Assembly: GCA_016716605.1 (NCBI GenBank)
Contig: JADJWA010000001.1
Coordinates: 1,364,001-1,428,000 of the forward strand
Direction: 5' to 3'
Length of the DNA: 64,000 nucleotides
Origin: Flavobacteriales bacterium
GTDB taxonomy: Bacteria > Bacteroidota > Bacteroidia > Flavobacteriales_F > PHOS-HE28
Notes under the pieces: generated by a model
Told to the model about the DNA's origin: nothing
The model's database searches: none
What the model saw: the letters and a program-made list of their open reading frames with translations, nothing else
Program-made: the position numbers and the translations under genes
Part shown: positions 1 through 10,200 of the stretch, one piece after another
Layout of the letters: each line of letters opens with the position of its first letter
Position numbering within the stretch: position 1 is the stretch's first letter

Positions 1-38
1 AGGCACAACCAGCCATCGGCTGCCACCGCTCATCAAAC

Positions 39-63
39 GGCGCCTCCGCTCTGCGGGGGCGCC
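39..63 (+). terminator. strong hairpin, likely terminator of an upstream gene outside the window
   Basis: GGCGCCTCCGC (39-49) pairs with GCGGGGGCGCC (53-63) around a 3-nt loop, with one G-T wobble. There is no clear T-run after it. It lies directly before the -7 box of the first gene, so it probably separates that gene from an upstream transcript. Confidence 0.5.
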
Positions 64-67
64 GCCT

Positions 68-75
68 ACTTTAGC
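68..75 (+). promoter_or_regulatory. -7 promoter box of first TonB receptor gene
   Basis: TACTTTAG fits the TAnnTT(C/A)G box seen before many genes in this window. The chosen ATG at 109 lies 33 nt downstream. No convincing -33 TTG is seen because the hairpin occupies that stretch. Confidence 0.5.
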
Positions 76-108
76 CGCCCCTTGAACCGGGGCTACTTCC
101 ACTCTTGC

Positions 109-2436
109 ATGCGATTCACAGCCACGCGCCTGCTCACAGGCCTCGCCTCCTTGATATTCGGTCTTTGCGCATCCGCGCAGACAGGCACGATCCGGGGCTT
201 CGTTTACGACCAGGCCACCGGCGAACCGATCATCTTCACCAACGTGGTGGTCAAGGGCACCACCCTCGGCGCCGCCACGGATGTGAACGGCTACTTCTCC
301 ATCAGCAAAGTGCCGGTGGGCCAGCACACCCTCCGTGTCACCTTCCTGGGAAATGAGGATCTGGAGAAGCAGGTGACCGTGGCGCGCGACCAGATCACCA
401 CCGAGAAGCTCTATATGGTGAAAGCGACCATCCAGATAGGCGTGGTGGAGATCAGCGGCGAGAAGCAAGAGGCCCAGACCCAGGTGCGCATGGGCCTCAC
501 CAAGCTCACCCCGAAGCAGATCGAGCGCATGCCAGCAGTGGGCGGCGAGGCCGACCTCGCTCAATACCTGCAGGTGGTGCCTGGCGTGATCTTCACCGGC
601 GACCAGGGCGGCCAGTTGTACGTGCGGGGCGGCTCGCCCATCATGAATAAGGTGATGATGGACGGCATGGTGCTGTACAATCCCTTCCACAGCATTGGCC
701 TTTTCAGCGTGTTCGATAATGACATCATCCGCAATGCCGACATCTATACGGCTGGCTTTAATGCCGAATTCGGCGGGCGCATCAGCTCCGTGATGGACAT
801 CACCACCCGCGATGGCAATCGTACGCGCTTGAGCGGCAAGGTGAGTGCCAGCACCTTCGCGGCCAAGGCACTGATTGAAGGGCCGATCAAGAAGCAGAAG
901 GAGCCCGGTGACGGCAGCAGCAGCTACCTTTTCAACCTGCGGCATAGCTACCTCGATCAGAGCAGCAAGATTTTCTATGCCAACGTGAACGACACCCTGG
1001 GGCTTCCATTCCGATTCACCGACGCCTACGGCAAGATCTCCTTCAATGGCGCCAACGGCAGCAAGTTCAACCTCTTCGGCTTCAATTTCACCGATGGCGT
1101 GAATTACCGCGGTGTGAGCGACCTGGCCTGGCAGAACTGGGGCGCAGGCACCAACTTCGTGCTCGTGCCCGCAGGGAGCGCGGTGCTGATCGACGGCGTG
1201 TTCTGTTACAGCCGGTACGGGATCGAACTGAAGGAAGCGGAGCTCGCGCCCCGCACCAGCGAGATCACCAGTTTCAATGGCGCCCTCAACTTCAAGTACT
1301 TCCTCGGTGACGACGAGGCCCGTTACGGGGTGGAGCTGCTCGGCTTCCGAACCAGTTTCAGCTTCTTCAACGAGCTGGGCAGGGGCTTCAGCCAGGAGCA
1401 GAACACCAGCGAGATCGCGGGGTACGTGAACTACCGCAAGAAGCTCGGCAAGCTCATTGTCGATCCCGGCCTGCGCCTGCACTACTACGCGTCGCTCTCG
1501 GTGGCCAACATCGAACCCCGCTTGGGCGCCAAGTGGAACATCAGCGACAACTGGCGGCTGAAGATCGCGGCGGGCCGTTACAGCCAGAACCTGGTGGCCG
1601 CCAACAACGACCGCGATGTGGTGAACCTGTTCTACGGCTTCCTCTCCGCACCGGAGAATCTGCCCGCCCGTGTGAATGAGCGCGATGGCAGCTCGCGCGA
1701 ACTGAAGGATCCCCTGCAGCGCGCCAATCACTACGTGGCCGGCGTGGAGCATGATCTCTCCCGCGAGCTCACCTTCAACTTCGAGGTGTACCTGAAGGAC
1801 TTCCGGCAGGTCACCAATATCAACCGCAACAAGTACTTCCTCGATACGCCCGAATTCGCTGACAAGCCCGACGAGCTCAAGAAGGACTTCATCGTGGAGA
1901 CCGGCCGCGCGTATGGCGCCGATGTGCAGCTGAAGTACGAGAAGGGCCAGCTCTACCTCTGGGGCGTTTACAGCTACACCGTGGTCGATCGTTACGATGG
2001 CGTACAGGTGTACAACCCTGTGTGGGACCGCCGACACAACGTGAATCTGGTGGCCAGCTACGCCTTCGGGAAGTTCGATGCGTGGAAAGTGAACCTGCGC
2101 TGGAACTACGGCAGCGGATTCCCCTTCACCCGCACCCAGGGATTCTACGGCGCGGTGCCCTTCAACGGCGATATCAATACCAACTACGCGACCAGCAACG
2201 CCGATCTGGCCATCGTCTTCGGCCCGCTCAATGACGGCAGGCTGCCGGCTTATGCCCGTGTGGATGCCGGTGTGACCAAGACCTGGCGCTTCGACGAGCA
2301 CAAGAGCCTTGAGCTCGACCTGGGGGTGACCAACGCGCTGAACCGCGAGAACATCTTCTACTTCGACCGGGTTCGCTACGAGCGCGTGAACCAGCTGCCG
2401 TTGCTGCCCAGCGCGGGGGTCAGCTTCCGGTTCTGA
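109..2436 (+). CDS. TonB-dependent receptor with carboxypeptidase-regulatory-like domain
   Basis: Outer-membrane beta-barrel importer energised by TonB; the substrate cannot be told from sequence. The 775-residue protein begins with a signal peptide ending near SAQ, then an Ig-like carboxypeptidase-regulatory domain (about residues 25-105, including GTIRGFVYDQATGEP), a plug domain (about 120-230, including VRGGSPIMNKVMMDG) and a barrel ending in an aromatic residue (SFRF). A TTG nine codons upstream is open, but the ATG at 109 gives a normal signal peptide and is preferred. No SusD-type partner is adjacent, so this is not a classic polysaccharide locus. It converges on the lipoprotein gene, with only 6 nt between the two coding regions. 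Confidence 0.93.
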   Translation: MRFTATRLLTGLASLIFGLCASAQTGTIRGFVYDQATGEPIIFTNVVVKGTTLGAATDVNGYFSISKVPVGQHTLRVTFLGNEDLEKQVTVARDQITTEKLYMVKATIQIGVVEISGEKQEAQTQVRMGLTKLTPKQIERMPAVGGEADLAQYLQVVPGVIFTGDQGGQLYVRGGSPIMNKVMMDGMVLYNPFHSIGLFSVFDNDIIRNADIYTAGFNAEFGGRISSVMDITTRDGNRTRLSGKVSASTFAAKALIEGPIKKQKEPGDGSSSYLFNLRHSYLDQSSKIFYANVNDTLGLPFRFTDAYGKISFNGANGSKFNLFGFNFTDGVNYRGVSDLAWQNWGAGTNFVLVPAGSAVLIDGVFCYSRYGIELKEAELAPRTSEITSFNGALNFKYFLGDDEARYGVELLGFRTSFSFFNELGRGFSQEQNTSEIAGYVNYRKKLGKLIVDPGLRLHYYASLSVANIEPRLGAKWNISDNWRLKIAAGRYSQNLVAANNDRDVVNLFYGFLSAPENLPARVNERDGSSRELKDPLQRANHYVAGVEHDLSRELTFNFEVYLKDFRQVTNINRNKYFLDTPEFADKPDELKKDFIVETGRAYGADVQLKYEKGQLYLWGVYSYTVVDRYDGVQVYNPVWDRRHNVNLVASYAFGKFDAWKVNLRWNYGSGFPFTRTQGFYGAVPFNGDINTNYATSNADLAIVFGPLNDGRLPAYARVDAGVTKTWRFDEHKSLELDLGVTNALNRENIFYFDRVRYERVNQLPLLPSAGVSFRF

Positions 2437-2442
2437 TCTGGC

Positions 2443-2883
2443 TCAATTGAAGATCCTCAGGATGGTGCCGTTGAATGTGGTGCTGTAGCGCTGCAGGTTC
2501 AGTGCGGCAGGGCCCTGCACCACGCTGCCATCGGTGATCAGGAAGGCTGATCCACAGCACGTGGTATCGCGCGCGATCACCTGGCTGCTATCGACATGCA
2601 CGCGGCAAAGGTTGGCCGTTTGATAGGTGCAATGGCGGTCTAGCGCCACGAAATCCGAGGGACTGCTACGGTACACGATCAAGCCTTGCGAGCCTCCGGT
2701 TAAGTATAGCCAGCCCCCGGTCACAGCCAGGTCGGCGTAGGCCGGGTTGTTCACATTGATGCTGATATCGACCGTGACCGGCGGCACTCCTCCCGTGGTG
2801 GGCTTGCGGCAGGATGAAGCCAGGCATGCCGCGCCCATGGCCAATAGGGCGAACTGGGACAGTCGGGCCTTGAGCGGAATCAC
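2443..2883 (-). CDS. Rieske-like lipoprotein without an obvious cluster-binding set
   Basis: Predicted lipoprotein of 146 residues. A GTG start at 2883 gives a short basic N-terminus, a hydrophobic stretch and a lipobox-like ASSC with Cys25. The C-terminal half (about residues 75-140) follows the pattern of Bacteroidota Rieske-type proteins: a first Cys loop (DRHCTYQ), then TCCGSAFLITDGSVVQGPA and a final beta strand. The usual C-x-H and C-x2-H ligand pairs are not complete: HCT and CCGS stand in their place, so 2Fe-2S binding is doubtful. An ATG at 3048 is also open, but it would overlap the divergent gene and bury the signal peptide. The -7 box at 2889-2896 supports 2883. Family assignment is from memory and moderate. 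Confidence 0.65.
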   Translation of the reverse strand: MIPLKARLSQFALLAMGAACLASSCRKPTTGGVPPVTVDISINVNNPAYADLAVTGGWLYLTGGSQGLIVYRSSPSDFVALDRHCTYQTANLCRVHVDSSQVIARDTTCCGSAFLITDGSVVQGPAALNLQRYSTTFNGTILRIFN

Positions 2884-2888
2884 GTCTG

Positions 2889-2896
2889 CGAAAGTA
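2889..2896 (-). promoter_or_regulatory. -7 promoter box of the Rieske-like lipoprotein gene
   Basis: Read on the minus strand this is TACTTTCG, ending 5 nt before the GTG at 2883, which implies a leaderless or nearly leaderless transcript and supports that start. Confidence 0.5.
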
Positions 2897-2932
2897 GCCA
2901 ACAAGCCAAGGGGCCTGGCGTAACCTTGCGCC

Positions 2933-3232
2933 ATGCTCCGCGCTTGCTCCCGCATCCTCTTGCTGGTGGTCGCCATTGCCGGGGCCTCCTCGACCTTCGC
3001 CCAAGAAGAAGGCATCAGCAGGCGCAAGCAGGAGAAGATCCTGGCCAAGAAGGAAAAGGAGGAGAAGAAGCAGAAGGCCGATCAGGAGAAGGAGAACCGG
3101 AAGCGCCATTTGAGCCTGCAGGACAAGGGCACGCAGAAACGCATGAAGCGGCATGCCAGGCGCGCCCACCGGCATGGTACGGGCCGCCACCGCGACCCTT
3201 GGCCGAGCCGCTGGTTCCGCCGGAACAGGTAG
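2933..3232 (+). CDS. small, very basic exported protein
   Basis: A 99-residue protein with a signal peptide (about residues 1-23, ending TFAQ) followed by a Lys/Glu-rich stretch likely to be helical or coiled (about 28-60) and an Arg/His-rich tail (about 65-99) rich in RRAHRHG-type sequence. No enzymatic motif is visible and I do not recognise a named family. Short basic exported proteins of this kind are common in Bacteroidota, possibly binding nucleic acid or acidic polymer (inference). The ATG is preceded by TAACCTTG (2921-2928), an imperfect -7 box four bases away. It is divergent from the Rieske-like lipoprotein gene. Confidence 0.7.
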   Translation: MLRACSRILLLVVAIAGASSTFAQEEGISRRKQEKILAKKEKEEKKQKADQEKENRKRHLSLQDKGTQKRMKRHARRAHRHGTGRHRDPWPSRWFRRNR

Positions 3233-3276
3233 AAGGAGTTTGTATAGAACGCGAGGAACATGGCGTTGCGCCTGCG

Positions 3277-3306
3277 TTGCCAGCATGGGCCCGGCGGCTA
3301 GTTTGG
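3277..3306 (+). promoter_or_regulatory. promoter-like element with -33 TTG and -7 box
   Basis: TTG at 3277-3279, a 19-nt spacer, then TAGTTTGG at 3299-3306. This is one of the few boxes here with a well-spaced -33 TTG. An ATG lies 4 nt downstream at 3311 and opens a 55-codon frame that ends in an overlap with the start of the next receptor gene. Confidence 0.4.
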
Positions 3307-3423
3307 CGCCATGAGGCCTATTCCGTTGCGTTCCGAAGGGGATGCCGAACCCCCGGGCCACCGCTCCTTGGTCCGTGACCACCGGCAATTGAAGGTGGTG
3401 AGCGGTTGTATGAACCCAGCGTA

Positions 3424-3431
3424 TAGTTTAG
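3424..3431 (+). promoter_or_regulatory. -7 promoter box of the receptor/PorV operon
   Basis: TAGTTTAG, with a TTG about 16 nt upstream (near 3406). The receptor ATG at 3478 follows 46 nt downstream, giving a leader of roughly 40 nt. Confidence 0.45.
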
Positions 3432-3477
3432 CGCCCCCTCGTCGCAAAGTACAGCTGAACGCAAAACCTGACCGTTG

Positions 3478-6400
3478 ATGGTGAGAAGGCTATCCACCGC
3501 AATCGCCCTTTGTTTCATCGCAGCCGCTCCGGCGTTCGCCCAAGTGGGCGCTGGCAGCCTCAAGGGCAAGATCACCGATAAGAAGACCGGCGAACCGCTG
3601 CCGTTCGTGAACATCGTGGTGGAGAGCCGCGGTTCACAGGTCACCGGCGGCGCCACGGACTTCGATGGCAACTACTTCATCAAGCCGATCGACCCTGGCA
3701 CCTATGATGTGGTAGTGAGCTACGTGGGCTACCAGCCCTACAAGAACGCCGGCGTAGTGATCAACAGCAACATCATCACCTTCCTCAACATCCAGCTCAA
3801 TGCGGGCATCGAGCTCAAGGAGTTCGAGGTGGTGCAGTACAGCGTGCCGCTGATCAATAAGGACGGAGGCGCCTCGGGCGGCACCGTGACCCGGGAGGAC
3901 ATCGCCAAGATGCCTGGGCGAAGCGCTGCTTCGATCGCCACCACGGTGGCAGGCGCAAGCGATGCGGGCACTGGCGGCGGCATCAGCATCCGCGGAGCGC
4001 GCACCGAGGCCACCTACTACTACATCGATGGGGTGAAGGTGCCCGCTGGCGCAGGTACTGGCCTGCCCAAGGGCGCCATCGAAGAGGTGCAGGTGATCAC
4101 GGGAGGTGTTCCCGCCAACTACGGCGATGTGACCGGAGGCTTGATCAACATCACCACACGTGGTCCGAGCCGGAAATTCTTCGGTGGGGCCGAATACCTT
4201 ACCTCAGGATTCAAAGTGGGCAAGGACATCACAGATATCGTCGGCCTCGACAAGTTCGCCTTCAACCAGCTGGAGGCGAGTGTGAGCGGGCCCCTGCTCT
4301 TCCGCAAGGATAGCCTGGGCAACAAGAGCCGTCCGTTGATCGGCTTCTTCCTCAGCGGCCAGTACACCAATGTGGTGGATAATGGCCCTAGCTACCTGGG
4401 CGATGTGCGCCTTCGCCGCGATGTCCGTGACGGCATCGAAGCCAATCCCGGGCGCATCCTCTTCATCGGTGATGATGTGTCCTTGGTGAACAGCACGGAG
4501 TTCATCCGCGCGGGTGATGTGGAGGCGATTCCCACGCGCCAGAACGCCGGCGAGATCATCTACACCGCTTCCGGCAAGATCGACATCGCCACCACGCAGA
4601 ACGTGCAGCTCACCTTGGGCGGCTCGCTCGACTACAGCAACCGCCAATCCTTCAACCGCAACAACTCGCTGCTGAACCCTGAGCGCAACGTGCGCACCAA
4701 GGAGCTGAGCTGGAGGGCCTTCATCAAGTACACCCAGCGCTTCGCCAACCGCACCGCGGAAGAGGAGAAGAAGAGCGCGATCAAGAATGCCTTCTACAGC
4801 CTGCAGTTCGATTACAGCCGCTACCAGAACGATGTACAGGATTTCGTGCATGGCGAGCGGCTCTTCGATTACGGCTACATCGGCCGCTTCACCACGTACC
4901 GTGCGCCGCAGTTCGAGCTGCGTGGCAGCCGTTGGGTGCAGGTGGGCGAGCGGGACACGTTGGTGACTTTCTCACCCGGCACGCAGAACCCCTACTTGGC
5001 GGCCTTCGATGATTACTACTTCAATTCCCTGCCGCGCGAGCAATTCCCCATCCCGCAGCTCTTCGGCGCCCAGATCGAAGGCGGGGACTATATCGGGTAC
5101 TACCAGGACCTCACCGAGGTGCAGCGCCGCGGCGTGCTGCTCAATGGGAACAGGCCCGTGTCCTTGTATCAGATGTGGAACAATCCCGGGTTCATCGACG
5201 ATCCCAATGGCGCCGAGTTCCGCAAGCGCCTGAATGAGCAGGTGCGCTTCACCGCATTGGGCAGCGCCGATATCGGGCAGCATGCCATCCAAGTGGGCAT
5301 CGAGTATGAGCAGCTGACCCAGCGACGCTACGACCTCTCACCGGTTGGCCTATGGACCCGGGCTCGCAGCCTGGCCAATTTCCACCTGGAGAATTTCGTG
5401 GGCGATTCGCTTCCGCCCAGCAGCATCATCCAGCTCCCGAACAGCCCCTTCCCCTTCCACTTCTATGACCGTCTCTACAGCGATATCGACAACCGGTTCT
5501 TCAGCCGGAGCCTGCGGAACGCGCTCGGCCTCAACGAGCAGGGCATCGACTACATCGATGTGGATGCGCTCGACCCCAGCGTGTTCGCGCTCGAGATGTT
5601 CGAGCCGGATGAGCTGATCAATGCGGGCAACTCGACCCTGGTGAGCTTCGTGGGCTACGATTACCTCGGCAACAAGCTCACGCGCAAGCCCAGCTTCGAC
5701 GACTTCTTCACGCAGAAGGATGACCGCGGCGTGAACACGCGCGCCCAAGCGCCCTTCCAGCCAATCTACATGGCGGGCTATGTGATGGACAAATTCGCCT
5801 TCGACGACATCATCTTCAACGTGGGCGTGCGGGTGGACCGCTACGACGCCAACCAGAACGTGCTCAAGGACAAGTACCTCTGGCGCGAAGCGTACAAGGC
5901 GGGCGATGCGGTTCCTTCCTCGGGCATCCAGCAGCAGCTCGCCAACCGCCCGAGCACCATCGGCGACGATTTCGTGGTGTACGTGGATGATTACGATGAT
6001 CCGAGCTCCGTGCGCGGCTATCGTGATGGCGATACCTGGTACAGCGCCAACGGCACCGAGCTCAGCGATGGCAATGCGATCCAGCAAGGCGGCCGCATCC
6101 GGCCGTACCTGATCGGCGGCGATGACCGCACGGACCTGGAGGGCGAATCGCCGCTGAGCCGCTCCGCCTTTGCTGATTACAAGCCTGTGGTGAACATCAT
6201 GCCTCGCGTTGCCTTCTCCTTCCCGATCAGCGATGAGGCCGTGTTCTTCGCGCACTACGATGTGCTCACCCAGCGCCCCAATGCCGTGCAGAGCCGTGGT
6301 GACCTGGTGAGCTACGCCTACATTGAGAACGACAACCCGGTGCTGAATAACCCCAATCTGAAGCCCACTAAGACCATCGACTACGAGTTGGGCTTCCAGC

Positions 6401-7242
6401 AGGTGCTGGGCAAAGCCTCCTCGCTGAAGGTCGCGGCATTCTACCGCGAGCTGCGCGATCAGATCACGGTGCGCAACGTTCTCAATGCCTGGCCGCGCGA
6501 CTACCGCACCTACGACAACTTCGATTTCGGAACAGTCAAAGGCTTCACCACCACCTTCGACCTGCGCCGCACGGGCAACGTCTGGATGCGCGCCAGCTAC
6601 ACCTTGCAGTTCGCCGATGGAACCGGGTCCGGCCCGAACACCGGCATCAACCTGATCAACAGCGGTCAGGCCAACCTGCGCACCATCTCACCGCTCGACT
6701 TCGATCAGCGCCACCGCTTCCAGACCACGATCGATTTCCGCTATGGTCGCGGCAAGGACTACAATGGCCCGATGCTTTTCGGCAAACCCATCTTCCAGGG
6801 CATGGGCGCCAATGCAGTGAGCATCTTGGGCAGCGGAACGCCATACAGCCGGAGCTCGCAGGTGGTGAGCGAGGCCACCGGGGCCAGCAATCACCGCCTT
6901 GACGGCACCCTGAATGGCGCCCGGCTCCCTTGGCAATTCACCACCGACATGCAGATCGACCGGGACATCCCGCTCTCCTTCAAAGGCAAGGATGGCGACA
7001 AGGCGAAGAGCGCGGACCTGAACGTGTACCTGCTGATCACGAACGTGTTCAACACGGAGAACATCACCAACGTTTACCGCTACACCGGATCGCCCAATAA
7101 TGACGGCTATCTCGCCCAACTCACCGATCGCTCGCAGACCGACCCCGATGCGTACCGCGATCTGTACTCGATCAAGAACAATGCGCCCGGAAACTTCGGC
7201 GCACCTCGAACCATCCGCTTGGGCCTGCGCCTGAGCTTCTAG
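3478..7242 (+). CDS. large TonB-dependent receptor, first gene of a three-gene operon
   Basis: A 1254-residue outer-membrane receptor: signal peptide (about 1-22, ending AFAQ), carboxypeptidase-regulatory-like domain (about 27-110, with GKITDKKTGEPLPFVNI), plug (about 125-240, with SIRGARTEATYYYIDGVKV) and a long barrel ending in RLGLRLSF. It is longer than typical nutrient receptors. The gene is followed after 20 nt by a large exported protein and then a PorV/PorQ-like barrel, an arrangement I associate with T9SS-linked surface assemblies in Bacteroidota; the substrate is unknown. The TTG codon directly before ATG 3478 is in frame and could also serve as start. Confidence 0.92.
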   Translation: MVRRLSTAIALCFIAAAPAFAQVGAGSLKGKITDKKTGEPLPFVNIVVESRGSQVTGGATDFDGNYFIKPIDPGTYDVVVSYVGYQPYKNAGVVINSNIITFLNIQLNAGIELKEFEVVQYSVPLINKDGGASGGTVTREDIAKMPGRSAASIATTVAGASDAGTGGGISIRGARTEATYYYIDGVKVPAGAGTGLPKGAIEEVQVITGGVPANYGDVTGGLINITTRGPSRKFFGGAEYLTSGFKVGKDITDIVGLDKFAFNQLEASVSGPLLFRKDSLGNKSRPLIGFFLSGQYTNVVDNGPSYLGDVRLRRDVRDGIEANPGRILFIGDDVSLVNSTEFIRAGDVEAIPTRQNAGEIIYTASGKIDIATTQNVQLTLGGSLDYSNRQSFNRNNSLLNPERNVRTKELSWRAFIKYTQRFANRTAEEEKKSAIKNAFYSLQFDYSRYQNDVQDFVHGERLFDYGYIGRFTTYRAPQFELRGSRWVQVGERDTLVTFSPGTQNPYLAAFDDYYFNSLPREQFPIPQLFGAQIEGGDYIGYYQDLTEVQRRGVLLNGNRPVSLYQMWNNPGFIDDPNGAEFRKRLNEQVRFTALGSADIGQHAIQVGIEYEQLTQRRYDLSPVGLWTRARSLANFHLENFVGDSLPPSSIIQLPNSPFPFHFYDRLYSDIDNRFFSRSLRNALGLNEQGIDYIDVDALDPSVFALEMFEPDELINAGNSTLVSFVGYDYLGNKLTRKPSFDDFFTQKDDRGVNTRAQAPFQPIYMAGYVMDKFAFDDIIFNVGVRVDRYDANQNVLKDKYLWREAYKAGDAVPSSGIQQQLANRPSTIGDDFVVYVDDYDDPSSVRGYRDGDTWYSANGTELSDGNAIQQGGRIRPYLIGGDDRTDLEGESPLSRSAFADYKPVVNIMPRVAFSFPISDEAVFFAHYDVLTQRPNAVQSRGDLVSYAYIENDNPVLNNPNLKPTKTIDYELGFQQVLGKASSLKVAAFYRELRDQITVRNVLNAWPRDYRTYDNFDFGTVKGFTTTFDLRRTGNVWMRASYTLQFADGTGSGPNTGINLINSGQANLRTISPLDFDQRHRFQTTIDFRYGRGKDYNGPMLFGKPIFQGMGANAVSILGSGTPYSRSSQVVSEATGASNHRLDGTLNGARLPWQFTTDMQIDRDIPLSFKGKDGDKAKSADLNVYLLITNVFNTENITNVYRYTGSPNNDGYLAQLTDRSQTDPDAYRDLYSIKNNAPGNFGAPRTIRLGLRLSF

Positions 7243-7262
7243 TAATCTGAACACGCACAACC

Positions 7263-10200
7263 ATGAAAGGCCTGAAAAGAGCAACCACCAGAACTCTCGC
7301 TCTGAGCCTTGTTGTCCCAATGGGCCTGTTGGCCTTGGCCGCCGGTCCTCCGGGCAATGGCGGCAGCAACCAGCAGGTAAGGTCGCAAGGTGCGCCCAAA
7401 GCCGGTGCGTGCTCGCCGGCCACGCAGGTCACGCAGCTCGCCTACAACAACGTGCGCGCCGTGATCGAGAACGGCGGCAACCTGTGGACCAGGCGCGGCG
7501 GCAGCGCGCGCTCCGGGTACGAGGTGCCCAAGACCGAGGATTTCAGCGGCCCCAACGCCATCTATGCCGGTGGCCTCTGGATGGGCGGCCTTTCCTCCGC
7601 AGGGCAGCTGCGCTTAGCGGCTGTGCTGTACCGTGCGAACGGCAATGACTTCTGGCCCGGGCCCTTGAACCGCACCGATGCGAGCGTTACACCGGATGTG
7701 TGCCAGGCCTATGACAAGTTCTGGATCACGCAGCGTGCGGAAGCGGAGACTCACCTGCAGTGGATCCGCTGCAGCGAGGACCCTGACTGCAACCTAGCCG
7801 ACATATTCCCCAACGGTTACTCCGTGCCCACTGCATTCCTGCAATGGCCGGCCATCGGTGATGTGGAAGCCGGTCAGGACCTCTACATCGCGCCCTTCCT
7901 CGATTACAATGAGGATGGGCAGTACAACCCGTATGACGGTGATTATCCGGACTACGGCTTCGACCTGACCGTGGAAGACTGCAAGAACAAGCGCCGCGAA
8001 GACCCGGTGCCGCTATTCGGTGACTACAACATCTGGTGGGTCTTCAATGACAAGGGCGATGCCCATACTGAGACGCAAGGCCAGCCGATCGGCCTCGAGG
8101 TGCGAGCGCAGGCCTTCGCCTTCAGCTCGAACAACGAGATCAACAATATGACCTTCTACAACTACACGGTCATCAACTGGGCCTCTCAAACGCTCACGAA
8201 CACCTATTTCGGCCACTTCGTGGATGCGGACCTAGGATGCTCGAACGATGACTTCACGGGTTGCGACGTGCGCCGCGGTCTGGGCTACATCTATAACTGG
8301 GATGATGTGGACGAAGGCTGCCTCGGTGCCATCGGGTACGGTGGTCCTTCGCCGCCCCCGCCGGCCATCGGTGTGGATTTCTTTGAAGGTCCATTCCAGG
8401 ATTCCGACGACATCGACAATCCCGGCCCTGCGACCTATCTGGAGAATTTCGATTGCCTCCAAGCACAACAGCAGCACGGCATCCCATACCGCGGCATCGG
8501 CATCGGCTATGGCGACGGCGTTCCTGATAACGAGCGCTTCGGCATGCGCGCATTCCTCTACTTCAACCGGGAAGCGCCCAATGCCAACGTAACCGATCCC
8601 AGCGTAGCCGCGCACTACTACAACTACCTGCGAAGCATCTGGAAGAATGGCGTGCCCATGACGCATGGCGGGAACGGATTCGACCCGAGCGGAAATGGGG
8701 TGCGCACATTCTACATGTTCCCAGGCGATACCGACCCGGTGGGTTGGGGCACCAATTGCGTCCCTCAAGGGCCTTGGGTCGATGATGACCGCACCTTCGT
8801 GGACCGACGCTTCGTGCAGAGCGCGGGCCCCTTCACACTGGAGGCTGGAGCCTTCAACAATATCACCGTGGGCGTGGTGTATGCGCGCTCACCGGTAGGC
8901 AGCGCCATCAGCAGTTTGGGCCCGCTGCGCGTGGCCGATGACAAAGCGCAAGCCCTTTTCGACAACTGCTTCAAGATCCTGGATGGCCCAGATGCCCCGG
9001 ACCTCAGCATCCGTGAACTGGATCGCGAGTTGATCCTCTACCTGATCAATCCGGAAGGCAGCAACAACGAGAACCTGACCTACGAGGAGCTCGACCCCAT
9101 CATCCCGCTCAACGACGGTGGCGGAGGCCCTCCATATGACCGTTACTACCGCTTCCAAGGGTACAAGGTGTACCAGATGAAGAATGCGGAGGCCAGTGTG
9201 TCCGATTTGGACAATGTGGAACTCGCTCGACTGGTGTACCAGGGAGACCTTGAGGATGGCATCGGGCAGATCGTGAACTTCCCGTACGACCCCGCCATCC
9301 AGCAAGCGGTCCCGACGGAAATGGTGAATGGCGCAGATGCGGGCGTGCGCCATGCGATCCGGATCACCACCGACAAGTTCGCGCAAGGCGACCCGCGCCT
9401 AGTGAACTTCAAGAGCTACTACTACATCGCGATTGCCTATGGCTACAACAACTACCTGGACTACGATCTGGCTGAGGGCACAGGCCAGGCCTTCCCGTAT
9501 GTCGCTGGTCGCAAGGCCGCCTTCGGCTCGATCCGCAGCTACGTGGGCATCCCGCACAAGCCAGGTCCGGAATCCTTCGGCACCACCCAGAACTCCAGCT
9601 TCGACGATGCCATGCAAGTGACCCGGCTCGAGGGCCAGGGCAATGGCAAACTCGAGCTCGATATCGAGCGGAGCACCGAGGATGCGATCATGAGCGGCTT
9701 CCCTTGGAGGTCGGACGCACTCACCTACAAGCGCGGCCTTGCACCGATCAATGTGCGCGTGGTCGATCCCTTGAAGGTGCCTGATGCGCAATTCGAGGTC
9801 TGGTTCCAGGACAGCATCACGCCCGGGGACCTGGATGATGCCTATTGGTACCTGAAGAACGTGACCACGGGAGAGGTGACCGCCGGGCACCGGCCTATCA
9901 ACCTCGATTACGAGCAGGTCTTCATCGAGCCGAAGTATGGGATCTCCATCGCGATCGGTCAGGCCTATTACGACGGCAATTACACGGAACCGATCGGTGG
10001 CACCATCACGTTCGACAATTCCTCGCAAGCCTGGCTGACCGGGATTCCTGATGCTGAAGGCGTGACCGCGTTCAACTGGATCCGATCCGGCACCTTCATC
10101 GATGATGTGGTAACGCCGGCGACGTATTCCGATCGCCCTGGCGTTGACGATGATGCGCTGCAGCCTTATGAGAAGATCCTCGGCGGCACTTGGGCGCCAT

